Positions 21,300 through 33,411 of a DNA stretch of 64,000 bases are shown piece by piece (the first letter of the stretch is position 1; each line of letters begins with the position of its first letter). Where the stretch lies: the NCBI RefSeq assembly GCF_026914185.1, contig NC_070571.1, forward strand, positions 1,922,001 through 1,986,000, given 5' to 3'. The notes below the pieces were generated by a model. The model was not told the DNA's origin, did not search any database, and worked only from the letters and a program-made list of their open reading frames with translations. Source of the stretch: Puccinia triticina (lineage: Eukaryota > Basidiomycota > Pucciniomycetes > Pucciniales > Pucciniaceae). A program made the position numbers and the translations under genes.

Positions 21300-23461
21300 T
21301 GATCTTCACAATCTTTGAACAAATCTAACCCATGGGAAATGAATTCCATTTTTTACATTTTAGCTTTGCATTTCAAAGAAGGAATAATTCCTGCTCCTGA
21401 AGGTGGATTGGCTGCACATGTACCCAATTCTCATCAACATGTTATTCAAGCTTTGAAGGATCCAGGTGCTTATCTTTCCGTTCAATGCAATCTATGGGGA
21501 TGTTGGAAAGAAAGAGTCTGAATTTTGTTTATTTGACCCCTCCAACCCCCAAGAAAACACAGCAGCCACTTCTGGTACCTTCTATTGAGAAATTTGGTGA
21601 TGCTCAAAAACCCATCCCATATAAAAACCATGCAGGTGATTCCTTTGGTCTTCATGTAACACTTTCAAATTGAAAAAAAATGGAAATTTAATTTAATTTT
21701 TTGTTTTATCCCTCCACATTTGATCACACATCTTCAGAAGCTAGTTCCAGGAATTTGAAAAAGGCCTCTGCACATGAAACTGATACTGCTGATGGTTACT
21801 ACAGGGGAAATTTGATCCAGCAAAAATACCATGCTTCTCAATCTCATTTCCATGAAAGACAATCCCAACTCAAGAAAATGATTAAAATATCTTCAATTGA
21901 GGAGATATCAAATGAAGATTTCAGAAAATTTGGACAATTTCTGTCAACTACATTTCCATTTAGAAAGCAGACCACCATTGCTGCTAAACAACTGCAAAAA
22001 TATGGTGAGTGCAAGGTGAAATTTCATTTAGATCAAAATGTTGAAGTGACTGAATCATTTTTCATCATTTGTTTTCTGATAAAACCCCCACTTCCTTGAC
22101 CATGAAATAAAAACCTTAAGGTAATAATCTTGAATTTGACCAGGAACTTATAAGTGGAATATTAGTAGATATTGACAACACCATCAATGACATGCGGCCA
22201 ATGTATGAACCAAGTGAACATCAAAAGGTTGAGGATTACATGAAGAGAATTTTTGAATTTCATGAAAATCACTCACATAACTATAGAAAAGGTTCCAAAG
22301 AAATGAAGGAGTTTTTGAATGATATTCATGATCATGTTCATTCTATGAATCGGAGAAACACTTCATCAGAAGATTTATATAAAATTTGTGTAACCATTGA
22401 AGATCTTGCTTATCAGATTATCCATTTGAGGTACCAGCAAGGAAAAATCAGAAAGCATCAAGTCAAAGATTTGATCTCTGGAAAATAAGATGCAATGGCA
22501 AATAGCATGGTTGTCAATTACAAACTCAAATATGGAAATATCTTTTCAAACAATCACCCCAAAGGAGTTACAAGCTATTTCACCAGTCAATCTATGTACA
22601 AAAACTGGCAATTCTTACATTACAAGACACTTATTGAAGGTGAGAAAAATTCATGATTCTCAAAATTCTACTATATGGAAAATTTCAATATACTGATGGT
22701 TCTTTTTCTTATCACTCACACACAAAGTGCTTGAAACCAGAAATCAAAGAAAATTTTGGTGGTCATTACAACAGGAGTTTATCAAAGAATTCTATGGTTC
22801 AAAATACCGCAGTGCAATTTTTGAGGATATTGATTGCTTTGAGGCTGCAGAATTCTATGCTTGCAGTTGGCATTCAAATATTCCTATAAATAAGTGGATT
22901 CAACCCAAAGAAGCTAGAAAATTATACAAACAGCATAAAGAGTATTTGGAACACCTACAGGAAGAAATTAAAAATTTGAAAGATATCTATATGGATAAAG
23001 ATTATCCTGACCTTGAGAAAAGGTTATTTGCATTCCTTGATCTACAAACTCTTGAAGAAAACTACCCAGGAATTGGATTAGCAAGAAATTTATTGGAAAA
23101 TGCTGACAAATTTGCCCCAGAAGAATACAAGAAGAATTTAGATTCAATGTCATTTTACTGTCACTACTTTCAAGACATTGAAAACATAACACGTTTTCTA
23201 CAATACAAAGGTGGAAGGTCTGATGCTTTTGGGAAATTCTCCATTCCCAGAAGCTCCAAGTTTAAACCAAACAATCTTCTTGAAGATAATGAATCAGAAA
23301 CTGAAAATTTGGTCAAATATGTCCAGATTACTCGTTCTACAGCTTCTGAAATAATTACTGAAAATAAATCTGAAATTATCAGGTCTTTATTGCATGTTCC
23401 AATGTCAAAATATGAGTGTATAACTGAAACGGTTATTATGGCTACATTGACAAATCCATGA
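21300..23461 (+). pseudogene. AT-rich multi-exon gene of unrecognised family, copy 1
   Basis: Coding blocks joined by short introns can be followed from about 21318 ('FYILALHFKEGIIPAPEGGL') through 21750-22005, 22140-22640 and 22727-23461. Exon ends near 21700-21725 and 22640-22725 have usable GT/AG sites. An in-frame TAA at 22486-22488 lies between 'QVKDLISGK' and a block that continues in the same frame ('VVNYKLKYGNIF'), so this copy is probably broken unless that stop is spliced out. The C-terminal block is helical and contains 'LEENYPGIGLARNLLENAD' and 'DIENITRFLQYKG', which align with the last exon of the gene at 61299-63942. No domain is recognised and no function is proposed. Confidence 0.5.
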
Positions 23462-24036
23462 GTGATCTAGGACTGTCTATGCTAGCCAAGCTCACCAGAT
23501 TTTAGGTGTTTTTCAGCACAGTTTCATCAAAGTTTATATATTCACTGATTGAGGAATGGAAGGATCAACTACAGCCCAAATATTTCAAACCATTCATTCA
23601 CAGATTTCATTTTTTTTTTTTTTTTGGTTGATCACTTGAAAAATAAACAAAAATACCTCCCCCTCAAAAATAAAAAAGGGTTCTTCAGATCAAGTATCCT
23701 GAAGCTGATAGGTTTCTCCTATCATTTATCTCTCTGAATGCAGGTGGATATTGAGAATAATTTTTTTTAAAATGGAACTCTCTTGGATATTACTAAATCT
23801 CATTTCATTCAAATTTCTTTTGTTTGAGTTTCCAGCCTTCTAATTAAAAGAAATTGGAGTTTTTTTACTCTTGCCTCTTTTTTATGGTCTAGTCTTGGGC
23901 GAGGAACGTAGAGAACTGGGGGATCTATCTGGGTTCAACTTCAGGGGTGCTGCATCCTAAGATGGTTATAGATTGTGTGAGAATACATGCCAAGGTGAAA
24001 AGTATCAATCCCATAAATTGAGAAAGATAGGCAGTC
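23462..24036. other. AT-rich spacer
   Basis: No gene. It holds T-tracts and probably the 5' part and left end of the hAT element (CAGGGGTGCTGC near 23942 resembles a hAT terminus, unproven). Confidence 0.4.
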
Positions 24037-27000
24037 CAAGCTGCATTTAGAGATTGCCAGTAGCACACGGCCTGGCTTTGTACCCACCCAAAGTGATTCT
24101 CGCCGGGCCCTGGTGTCCAATACTGATGCACCATCCAAGTCAAAACCAAAATCAGCCGTTGTCCCCTCTGCTCAGGATGACAATCAGCACAATGAATCCA
24201 CTGGCAATGTGGTATCAGCTCGACAGACCGTAAGTTCTCCTCCTAGCCCGATTCTTTGACTTCACTCCTAGTCTACTAAGTGTTCTATTCCTCTGCCACA
24301 GGGGTGTTCAGGTTTGAAACAAGTTAATCGCGCGGGCAAGGAAGTTGTTGTCAACACTGCACAAGACTCCGATGACGATAACCAGAAGGCAGTCAATCAT
24401 GCTTTGAAGACCAAGAAGAACCCTGATAAAGACAAGGCCGGCCATCATCACGTGAGGCTCTACTTCTACACACCTGGCGAAGGACCAAAGCAGGTAATTT
24501 TGTATATCATTAATAGATCGATTTTGAATAAGAAACTATCATGTCGCTGACATTAGGACTATGAACATAGGATCCTGGCGACACAGCCTATGCATGTCAA
24601 TGGTGCCCCAACGAATTCAAAGCCAACAATGGCTCCTACTACAACCTCAAATCCCATTGGGATGGTGCTAATATTAAAGGTTCAATCCGGGGATCTTGTC
24701 GTGGTCGGACCCAAGCCATCATATCCGGAGCTAACCTCCCTTTGACTGTTTCGGAGGCCATTTTGGCAAAGGCGAAGGAGAATTCATCGGGATTGGGGGC
24801 CGCAGGCACTCTTGTTGGATACATGACGAAAGGTCGCTTCAATAATCAAACCCTCAACAAGCTCCTGGTCATATGGATCGTGCGGCAATCACTCCCATGG
24901 TTGCGTATTGAGGACTTCCTCCTCCAAGTGTGTTTTGATTATGCTATCAACACATCTCAGATTCAATCTTGTGGCTGGGCTGCCTGGCAAGCTCACCTAC
25001 TCTATATCGAACAGCGGGACCAGGTTATCAAAGCCATTATGGTAAAGTCTCTTTCTCCCTCAAGTCTTTTGACTTGATTTTTGATTCAAATGGTATCTTG
25101 CTTTATTTCCTGTTCGCTAGGACTCCGACTCTAAAATATCTGTTGTATCCGACGTGTGGACCACTAAGGGCAGTCACAAGGCGTACATTGGCCTAACTGT
25201 CTGCTACATCACCCCTGAATGGAAATCAGTAACTCAACATCTTTTGCTCAAGTATGTCTCTTGGCATCATAATGGGAAATACCTTGCCCCTCCCTTCGCC
25301 AATGTCTTAATCAAACATGGGCTACACAATAAGATAAGTATTTCCCAGCTATTTTTTTTAACTGAATTCTAATCAATACCTTTGAACTATACATAATTGC
25401 GCAGACCACCGACTCGGGCAGCAACAATTTTACAATGGCAAAATGTGTGGCTGAAATCTTTGAGGATCACGATTCAACCTACTGGAACGTTGCCGATAAC
25501 CATCACCGCTGCATCTGTCACGTTATTGCACTAATACTGGGTGCAGGATTGAGAGCTCTCAAAATTTCCAAGAAGATGGTCCGACCTGAAAAAGCTGACA
25601 TGTCATTTCCAGTTTTGGAGACCATCATCAAGGTCTCAGAGCCAACAGAAGAGGAGATAATTGTAGAAGGGATGGAATCAATGTCTTTAAAGCCGAGCCA
25701 CTATATTGATCCTGACAACGCTGAAGCAGACACTCTTGAACCAGGCTGGGAAAATCACACAGAAGATGACAATGAACAATGTGAAGATCAGAGCGGATTT
25801 GGGTTTACTCTGAAGAAGGTTTGTCAACGGCTTGCATGGCATTCGAAATAAAAAGCTGAATAATTGATTATCAATATTATCATCCTTGATTTAGATCAAC
25901 TATATCTGCCGCAGGATAGCTTTGTCACCGCAAAAGCAAGCCGAGTGGAAACTTTGGGCGGAAAAGCTAGATTATACAGGGCGCGGAGTCATTGGCGGTT
26001 ACGGAATCAGATGGAACATTGCTTATGAAAGCAGGCAGCGTGCTTGTGAGGGGCGCAGGGTAAGTTTTATCTTATTTATGTATTCCAAACAAACATGAGC
26101 TAAAGGAATCACTCCTCAACACATAGGTCATCAAACAGTTGCTCGAGAACGAGTTGGACTTGTATGCTGGGAAATCCGCTAAATCCGCTGAGAAACATTT
26201 TTTTAAGTCGTACGAGTTTCATGTGAAGGAGTGGGAGGATGTTAACTCTTTAAATAACTTATTGAAGGTCTGATATTATAAATTCTCATTCCCTTGCCCG
26301 CTGATTGAAACTTATAGTATAATTCTCAACTCACAGGATTTTCTTGACATGACAAAGAGAATGGAAGGAGATGGTCCGAAACTGTCAATGGTTGTTTACG
26401 AGTATGTCCGGGTCATTGACAATCTGGAAAAACGCCAGGATAACGCAATCTCAACATCAAGCCCACTTGAGCCAATGTTTGAACCGATGCTCAAAGTGGC
26501 AAGGAAGTATCTGACCCTTGCACTCAACTGCGACACCGTTGTAATGGCCACCTTCCTCCATCCGGCGTGGCGCATGCAGCTCTTCATCAAAATGTTCCAG
26601 CCACACGTCAAAAGTATCAGCAAACTCATTTGTGATTTTTTCGATGATCGCAAGGCGCTCCTCAAGTCACTCAAGCCAGAAGATTCACCACCAAAGGAAT
26701 CTCAATGCACCAATGACACTCAATCTGGATCAGAGTCCGATGGCAATGATTTCAATTTCTATCCGCAAGTCTCTGAAAGCGCCGAGGTGAATACAGAGAT
26801 AGATCGCTACAACAACGGTGAATTCCCATTGGACAAAAAGGGTGATTTGCTTGTTTGGTGGAAGGTCAGTAGTGTTCAGTCTTATTATTAACTCGCTTGA
26901 ATTCTCACTCATCCTAAATTATTTCCCCTGTAGAATCATAGCAAGGATTTTCCTACCCTGGCATCGCTTGCCAGGGATTATTTATCCTGCCCAGCCAGCT

Positions 27001-27245
27001 CAGCTAGTGTGGAGCGGACATTTTCAGCAGCGGCAAGAATATGCGCATCAGGGAGGTCGGGCCTTGCAATAAGGACGATCGAACGTTGCATCAATAGCCA
27101 CATGTGGCTACGTGACGGAGTCAAGCTCGGTGGACCTTTTGAAGACTGCCAAGAAGTCATTGATGCGGCAAACAAACACCCCAAGTTCGATAAATACATA
27201 GTTAAACCCAAAGTTAAAACAACCAAAAAAAAACCCTGCAAATAA
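24037..27245 (+). CDS. hAT-superfamily transposase (Ac-like), 9 exons, one splice-donor lesion
   Basis: Exons I can join: about 24037-24231, 24302-24493, 24571-25041, 25121-25335, 25405-25817, 25894-26059, 26127-26267, 26337-26864, 26934-27245. Exon 3 holds a BED-type zinc finger (CQWC...H pattern 'YACQWCPNEFKANNGSYY'). Catalytic hAT blocks include 'VVSDVWTTKGSHKAY', 'TTDSGSNNF' and 'RCICHVIALILGAG'. The last exon has the hAT dimerisation domain ('FPTLASLARDYLSCPASSAS', 'VERTFSAA'). The transposase would excise and insert hAT elements with 8-bp duplications. The donor after exon 4 reads ATAAGT instead of the expected GTAAGT, which would block correct splicing. The initiating ATG is not identified, and I could not fix the TIRs. 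Confidence 0.78.
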
Positions 27246-28240
27246 ATCACAACCGTGAATCCAAGTCTATTAAAACCACAGTTTTGTGGAAAAAAAAATC
27301 AAGGGTTCCCCCTACAATAGACAAAATTTACAAAAAAAATGACGGGGTTTTCCCCACAAGGCAACAAATACAAAAAAATTGAAAGGGTTTTCCCAACTAA
27401 ATAAATACAGGAATTATGTATAATTTGACAGGCTAAATTACACTGAAAATGGAAAAAGAAATATCAACCAGCAACCTAGCCCAACACCAGCCGAAGCTGC
27501 TGCACCCAGGCCAACATTGCCGCCCAACTCACCGGGAGGGACAAACAACATGTAGGGGAAGGCCCCCTGCAGCGCCAATGGCAGAATGCATAATGGGGGG
27601 GCCAGCTCTTTAACCCCCCAGGCTGTGCAAATGCATATGCAGCAGCGGGAGAGCGCGAGACGCACCACCAGCTGGAATTAGAGCAAAAATGGATGCGCCT
27701 GGGGGGATAAAAAGAATGGACAAAGCTCAGCTTATATATCCGAGCCTCACCCGCGGGTCTTGGGATTTTAGTTCGTTCACAACCCCAAAGCCACAGCAAC
27801 AACACCACCAACACCGCCATGGCAACAACGCCACCACCATGGAACCACCAGCTTGTACACGCGGATAGTTTTTCAACACATCATTGCCAAGGCAAATCAC
27901 TCAGGGTAAGTGGAACATACCAACCAAAGCCATTCCATATGTCAACTCAGCAACACTCAATCCCTCGGTCCAAACAAGCAGCGCGGCACACCTTGAGTAC
28001 ATATCCAAAAAGCAACCCTGAAAACAGTCTGACTTACTATTTTAGCTAGCATTGCTGCGTCGGCCATCCCTCCAGTTTACCAGCGTCCCGCCAATCACAA
28101 TATCCATGAGGCACCGTCACAATACTTATCCCACTCGAGCTACAATACCCGCGTTGGCTGATTTTTTTTCAAGAAATCAAAACACCATCAAACTCACAAT
28201 CTAACAAATTTCTAGCCTTGAATCCCTACACACCGACTCC
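27246..28240. other. spacer between hAT and primase pseudogene
   Basis: It contains three imperfect GGGTTTTCCCC-like repeats (27300-27395) and a GC-richer stretch at 27480-27830. A short frame at 27819 opens 'MATTPPPWNHQL' before a GTAAGT, but I cannot connect it to a gene. Confidence 0.4.
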
Positions 28241-29640
28241 CAAGAGTCAGACACATCAATCAGGATGAGGAACCAAAGAAAGACCACTACTCTCATTTCA
28301 TACTCCGATTGGCTTTTTGTAAATTGTAAGTCGTTTTTTGTGTAAAACAGTGCTTGTAGCTGCTTTTTCATGGAATCATTTTTCAATCATCAAGAGATGA
28401 ATTAAGAAATGTTTTGTAAATGCATGCGTAGAGAACCAGTTATTCCGTTACAGGCTAGAAACCAGTGAAACCGCGGAACAAGCTGGATTTGTTGCATCTT
28501 TGAATCTGGACGGGAAAGAAGTGAGTCCAGACGAGGTGGTCAAGGCCGGAATAGCATTCACCAAAGGTCAAACCCATTTTGGGGACAAGGTAGTTACTAG
28601 AACTTAGAAGGTACGTTCCCTGCATTAGTCTTGTTTTCCTAGCTGTCTCTTGCTCTTAGATTTGTGGCCGAGACTTCAATTCACATTAAATACATTGGAC
28701 CAAAGTGTCTGATTTGGTTGGGCTCGTCGGGTTTACCTCTCTGGCGGATACGCGTTCGTCGCAAGTAAGGACCAGTCTTCAATCCTCACAGAAGGAATTC
28801 TCATCAAAATTTCTTCAGGCGTTGCCGGTGAATCACATTTTTTTTTGGCCCGATTTGTCACGCTGTTGGTATGATGATGATCAGTCTCTCGAATCAGATC
28901 ACGTCCAAAGATTTGGCATACATGGACAAAGAGTCTCGTCCGTTACTTGTCCCGGAGCACTTATCAATCTGCTTCTTAGCTGGAATCTCTGGCTCGGACT
29001 TTGTTACTGCCAGTCTCAACCCGGACGGCGGTCAACTTGATGCTGCAATGATTGATGATCTGGCAAAGCAACACTTCCCTCCTTGCATTAAATACCTCTG
29101 GATCCTTTTACAACAGGAAAAACACTTGGAATATGGGGATTGCCAGCAACTCAGTCTATTTCTTAAAGTATGCTTATATCACAAGTTCTTCAGATGCATT
29201 CAAATGATACTGATTTTGGGACTCAGAAATTGCTGCTATTCCTGTGACAGGGAATTCAATTTCCGATGGAAAAAGCTATCATATTTTGGAGGCAGGTGTT
29301 CGGTAACATAACCAATGAAAATTTTCGAAAATATTACAGATATGCTGTTTGGCACAATCGCAGGCTTGAGTAAAGTCAAACAAATGACAACCCAAATCAT
29401 ATGTGACGATCATAACCGTATCCGATGGACCCCTCAAATCACACGGCTGTCTATTCAAGCACTTCAGTCAGGTCAATTTGACCCAAAATCTCAATCAGAT
29501 TTACCAAATTGATCTCAAATCGGACCTAATGAAAGATATCATTGAGTTTGAAAAGAATGAGCACCATTATTTGGCTTTTATGGCTGTCTGGGAACACCAG
29601 CATAAATCTCTTGGTGTTGAAAAAAGGTGATGGTTTGGGT
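28241..29640 (+). pseudogene. PRI2: decayed DNA primase large subunit (PRI2/PriL)
   Basis: Fragments in PriL order can be read: 'KKDHYSHFILRLAFC' (about 28275-28325), 'NQLFRYRLETSETAEQAGF' (28435-28490), 'ARRVYLSGGYAFVASKDQSS' (28715-28780), 'SKDLAYMDKESRP' (28900-28945), 'HFPPCIKYLWILL' (29070-29115), 'KAIIFWRQVFGNIT' (29275-29315) and 'SHGCLFKHFSQVNL' (29435-29480), ending 'HHYLAFMAVWEHQH'. PriL with PriS makes RNA primers for replication and binds a 4Fe-4S cluster. The first cluster Cys (PPC) and the HGC Cys are present, but the Cys expected in the 'HYQLAC' position is Phe here. Frame changes near 28715 and 28790 and stops at 28605 and 29328 show it is not functional. A working copy must exist elsewhere. 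Confidence 0.75.
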
Positions 29641-30258
29641 CAAGGAGAGTCAGTCTCACATCCAAACAGGTCGGATTTTTTTTATTCTTCATTTTTTGTC
29701 ATGTCTTTTCTCCCCGGGTCAGGCAGTGAAGGTAACCCTGAATGTCCATTGGCAAACCTACAATTGCTTCTGTAGATACTATGAAGCCAGTTGAAATTTA
29801 AAAATGCATCCAATCCAACCCAGCCAACTTGATTTCAGTAATTAATTCAGTTGTAACATCAGTGTTTTTATGTGTATTAGCTGGCTTAATAGCATCCTCA
29901 TCTAATCTCAATGTCTCATCTATTTTTTCCTCCAAATTTCCCACAGAATGTTAGCAGATTTTACAATACCAAAATTTGAGCCTTCTTATATGAGTTGCCA
30001 CTTGGTTTTGATGATTATGTGTTTCTGTTTTGCTCAATTTTTGTTGGAACTATCCTATGTGATTGATGCACATATTGGATCAAGAACCCAAATAGTATTG
30101 AACCAAGTGAAAAACAGGAGTAAAGGATCTGAGAAAAAGCCATCATTAAATGAAGAATTGAATGCCGTATGAGAGAAGCAACCATCACCAGAAGACATAA
30201 AAACAAAAGCAGAAACCACAAAGGCAAAGAAAAGCAGAAAACACAAAGGCAAAGAAAT
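29641..30258. other. AT-rich spacer, no gene
   Basis: Nothing recognisable apart from a duplicated AAAGCAGAAA(A)CACAAAGGCAAAG at about 30205-30255, immediately before the next LTR. Confidence 0.4.
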
Positions 30259-30948
30259 TGTCAGCCCTCTGCTAGTTCCAACAGCGCAGAGGGCCAACAA
30301 GGAGTTGCGCTTACGCGTCCTCCAGCATGAGTAGCAGCACCAGCTTGGTGGTTGCTTAGTACGACAGCCGAGTTACTCGTATTGAGTAACTCAGTCTGCG
30401 CGATGTGTTTTATGCCCGCTTAACAGCGGGCAGGAAGTTAGGAGAAGAAAGGCTTCCGTGATTGGAGCGCGCTCTTCTCATATAGTAGGGGAGCTCTCGA
30501 GAGGGAGTTGGTCCCCCAGAGTTATTTGGTACCAAGCCCGTCCGCATTGCTGATCAGAATCAGCGATTGGGGCCTTACCTTCGATACTCGACCACCGACT
30601 TCACTTCTTCCTTCTCAGCTTCCTCGACTTCTTCACCCTCCGCCAGCCTCCGACCTTACTACTCGGTAATTTGTAAGTCTACGAGCCGGTAAGTTCGACA
30701 GGCTTTCCCTTCTCTCCCTTTTCTTTCTCTCCGGCTTCTGAATCGCTCCAATTCCAGCAAATCCTTGATCTGCTAGGCCCCGCTTCTCGCGAAGCGGTGT
30801 GGCTGCTCCTCCCGCCCTGTCGGTTGAGTTGAGAGAGACTTCGTTCTCGTGTGTTTTGTTCTGCTCGCCTTGCCAGCGTCATCCTTAAAGGGTACTAAAA
30901 GTACCATTCTCATTCAGGGCACCGCCTCATCATAGACGAGCCCTGACA
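30259..30948 (+). repeat. gypsy-type 5' LTR, 690 bp
   Basis: TG...CA termini in the extended form TGTCAG...CTGACA, followed by a TGGGGGCC primer-binding-like site. No partner LTR is in the window. Confidence 0.6.
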
Positions 30949-31202
30949 TTTGGGGGCCTCATCTCCTTTTCCCAGACCTCTGTCTTCGTCAGACCTCCTT
31001 TTCTTTGTTATCAACCTGCTTATCGAGCCCATTTCCCGAAGCCTTTTTTCTCCATCCGTTCTACTTTGCCAGTTCACTCGAACTGACTGGAGATCTCTAT
31101 TCCGTTATTCTTATCGGCTACGTTGCTCCGCGAATCGTTTCGCTGAAAGCGCCATAGATAATCCTCGCTCCGCTCGTGACATAGCAACCTGATTCTTGTC
31201 CT

Positions 31203-31868
31203 TTGCCAAGCGTAAACATAGCAGTAAGCAAGTCTTCTCGACTGCCTTACACAACAATAACTAAATCCTATACGTTTCAAGTGTCGTCCCGTCAGACGTC
31301 GCTGCACAGCTTCTTTGTATCCAACCGTAGACCCAACCAGGCGTCGGCCAACAGAAGCTCGGCCCCGCCCGCGGTAGGAAACGCTAACTCTAGCGCCCCG
31401 GCCTCACCCGCAGTCAATACGGCGTCCACAGATAACGGAGTAGCTGCGCTCTTCAATTCACTTTTTGTCCCTACAGGCAACACGGCTAGGAGTCAGGCGG
31501 ATCGTCCGGTTGCGCAAGAGAACCAAGCTGCGATTAACACGGCCCCAGCTGTGCTCCCTGTTAACCCGGTGTTGCGCCGAATCATTGATCATATTCACGC
31601 CCAAGCCCCAGTGGAAACCGTCCCAGCTTCCCCAGCGGTTAACGGCACCCCGAGCGTCAATCCAGAGGCGCAAGGCGTCCAAAACCGTATCGATCCACCG
31701 GCGGCGAGTCCTCCTCGTCCGGTGTCAGTAGCCTCAACGACCATTATCACTGAGGGTTCGTGCCCTGTACTGTATTTGCCATGGCACCACCAAAGAAAAC
31801 CACATCTAATGCTGGTTCTAAATCTTCGTCCACCAGGGCCGCCAAACCCGAACTCGTCCCAGCCGGAG
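31203..31868 (+). pseudogene. gag-region frames of the truncated gypsy element
   Basis: One frame (about 31203-31780) encodes a low-complexity Ala/Pro/Asn/Ser-rich protein containing 'SLHSFFVSNRRPNQAS'. A second frame opens at ATG 31781 with 'MAPPKKTTSNAGSKSSS', a basic gag-like start, and is cut at about 31868. The two overlapping frames around the presumptive gag start resemble the arrangement in the complete gypsy element. Both are truncated, and function as nucleocapsid precursor is inferred from position only. Confidence 0.45.
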
Positions 31869-31978
31869 AATTTATTATCTTTGGTTTGGAACTGATGGGA
31901 GGGCGGAGCTGGATGAAGCTGATTGGAGCTGGCCTGGGTAATAAATTCTCCCAAACAGCCCTATGCAGAAAATGTTTC

Positions 31979-32045
31979 ATAGCCTAGTGGTTTGTAGCTC
32001 TGCTGCAAACCAGGTAATAGGCAGGTTGCTGGTTTGATCCCCCCT
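31979..32045 (+). repeat. tRNA-derived (SINE-like) segment with pol III A and B boxes
   Basis: TAGCCTAGTGG at 31980-31990 fits an A box and GGTTTGATCC at 32031-32040 fits a B box one base from the consensus; the 40-nt spacing is right for an internal pol III promoter. The acceptor stem cannot be closed, so it is not a functional tRNA. It could be the head of a SINE whose tail is the following G-rich tract. Confidence 0.5.
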
Positions 32046-32077
32046 GTCCCCATCCCCCATTTGGGGGGTAGGGGGCA

Positions 32078-32112
32078 GGTTTTAGGGGTTAGGGGTTGGG
32101 GGTTAGGGGTTA
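32078..32112 (+). repeat. telomere-like TTAGGGG tract (left part)
   Basis: Head-to-tail TTAGGGG-type units (one variant TTGGGGG) run up to the gypsy insertion and resume at 40843-40862, so the element split one tract. Fungal telomeres are usually TTAGGG; the 7-mer is a near match. Confidence 0.7.
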
Positions 32113-33362
32113 TGTCAGGCTCGGTGATGCCAAGACACGAAGTCCTCTAGCTACACGAGTGACTGCGGCGAGTGGTCGCGTCTGTAGACGCGGTAAGATG
32201 ATGGTTTATAAAGATTTATATCCCTGATGGGATGTAACGGAGGGGCCGCGAGAGCAGCGGAATGGTTAAGGTGCCCTCCGGGGCGGTTCTTACAGGGCCT
32301 GACAAGCAGGGGTAGTATGTCCTGTGTTGTCTGGGGTCCGACAAGCGGGGGTTGTTCGACAAGTTCCCAAGTATATAATTGATGGGGATTACTCCCGAGA
32401 TGATAAAGAGAAAATGAGCTGGACTTACTGTTGGAGCAGGAGTCCAGCGACGAGCAATGAATCTAAAAACAATCTAACACAAGCTGAGAGCGAACTGATC
32501 AACGAATATGTTCGGCGAAGTAGTGCGCTGCTGGGCGGTTAAAGTGATTGATGATTCTGGGGAGCCAGAGTCCTCCCAACACCGGCTTTTATGCTGTTTC
32601 TGGGAGGCTCGTCGGCTCGCTATTCTCCTGGATGGCCTTCCAATACATTTTGTTGGAAGGCACAGCCTCTTTACTGGTCTTGCTACTCGTAAGACCCGTA
32701 TCTCTTGGATACCGGTCACAAGGAAGATTCTTTCTTCTCGGAACTCGTTTAAAGAGTTCTACTCGAAATGACACGCTAGAGATCCTCTGCTCTCGAGTGG
32801 AGGATCACTAGGAGTCGGTTCCTATGCGGAGCTCTTCGGCGATTCGTGTCCGAGTCTTTCCGCTACTGTTGCTGCGACGGAGCTCGGAAGAAGATTGCTA
32901 CCACGCGACCAGGTACTGTAGTTCTCTGAGTCGCGTGGCTTGATTGTTTAGCCGCCTACTGGCGGCTGTTGTTTCCATGCGACCAGGTACTACAGTACTC
33001 TGTATCGCGTGGCTGAGTGATTTAGCCGCTAACAAGCCCACGTAGTTTTCGCGCAACCAGTGGCTGTCTGCTGAGTATTACGTGGGTCTTCTGAGTGGGT
33101 CTTTTTATACATGCTCCCTTGTTTTTGTTACTTGTACCTAGTTGGGATATATTGTACAGAAGAGATTCTGGACCGCGCGGCGGTCCCGTTGGTGTCTAGC
33201 TTCTCTAGGAAGCTATTTGTAATATTTAAAACAATTTAAAACAAATCTATGCTGCGCAGAGATCCGCGCTGCGGTCTGCTCTGCACCCGGTTTACGGTGC
33301 TCTTGGCTGCGCTACCGGAGCTGCAGGCGGGGCTCTATTCTAGAATGGTAGCCCGGCTGACA
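32113..33362 (-). repeat. gypsy 3' LTR (1250 bp)
   Basis: On the sense strand it starts TGTCAGCCGGGC and ends CGAGCCTGACA. Apparently identical to 39593-40842. It has no gene of its own; the short frames inside are incidental. Confidence 0.95.
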
Positions 33363-33411
33363 TTCCCCACCACCAAGATAAGTTACTCTTAACTTAGCTG
33401 ACTTTCTAAAA

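Larger units (their letters stand above)
30259..31868 (+). mobile_element. truncated Ty3/gypsy element (LTR, PBS, leader, start of gag)
   Basis: A 690-bp LTR (30259-30948) begins TGTCAGCCC and ends GCCCTGACA, the same TGTCAG...CTGACA style as the complete gypsy element downstream. TGGGGGCC follows 2 nt later as a likely primer-binding site. A leader then leads to a gag-like frame. The element stops at about 31868, where a fold-back repeat begins, and no pol is present. Confidence 0.65.

Noticed and set aside
23940..23956. CAGGGGTGCTGC as the left TIR of the hAT element
   Set aside because: No matching inverted end or 8-bp duplication was found downstream of 27245.
31979..32045. Functional tRNA gene
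   Set aside because: A and B boxes are present, but no acceptor stem can be formed and the B box deviates from consensus; treated as SINE-like.
32324..32811. Short open frames in the gypsy LTRs, duplicated at 39804-40291
   Set aside because: Present on both strands in the LTR with no protein-like features; identical only because the LTRs are identical.
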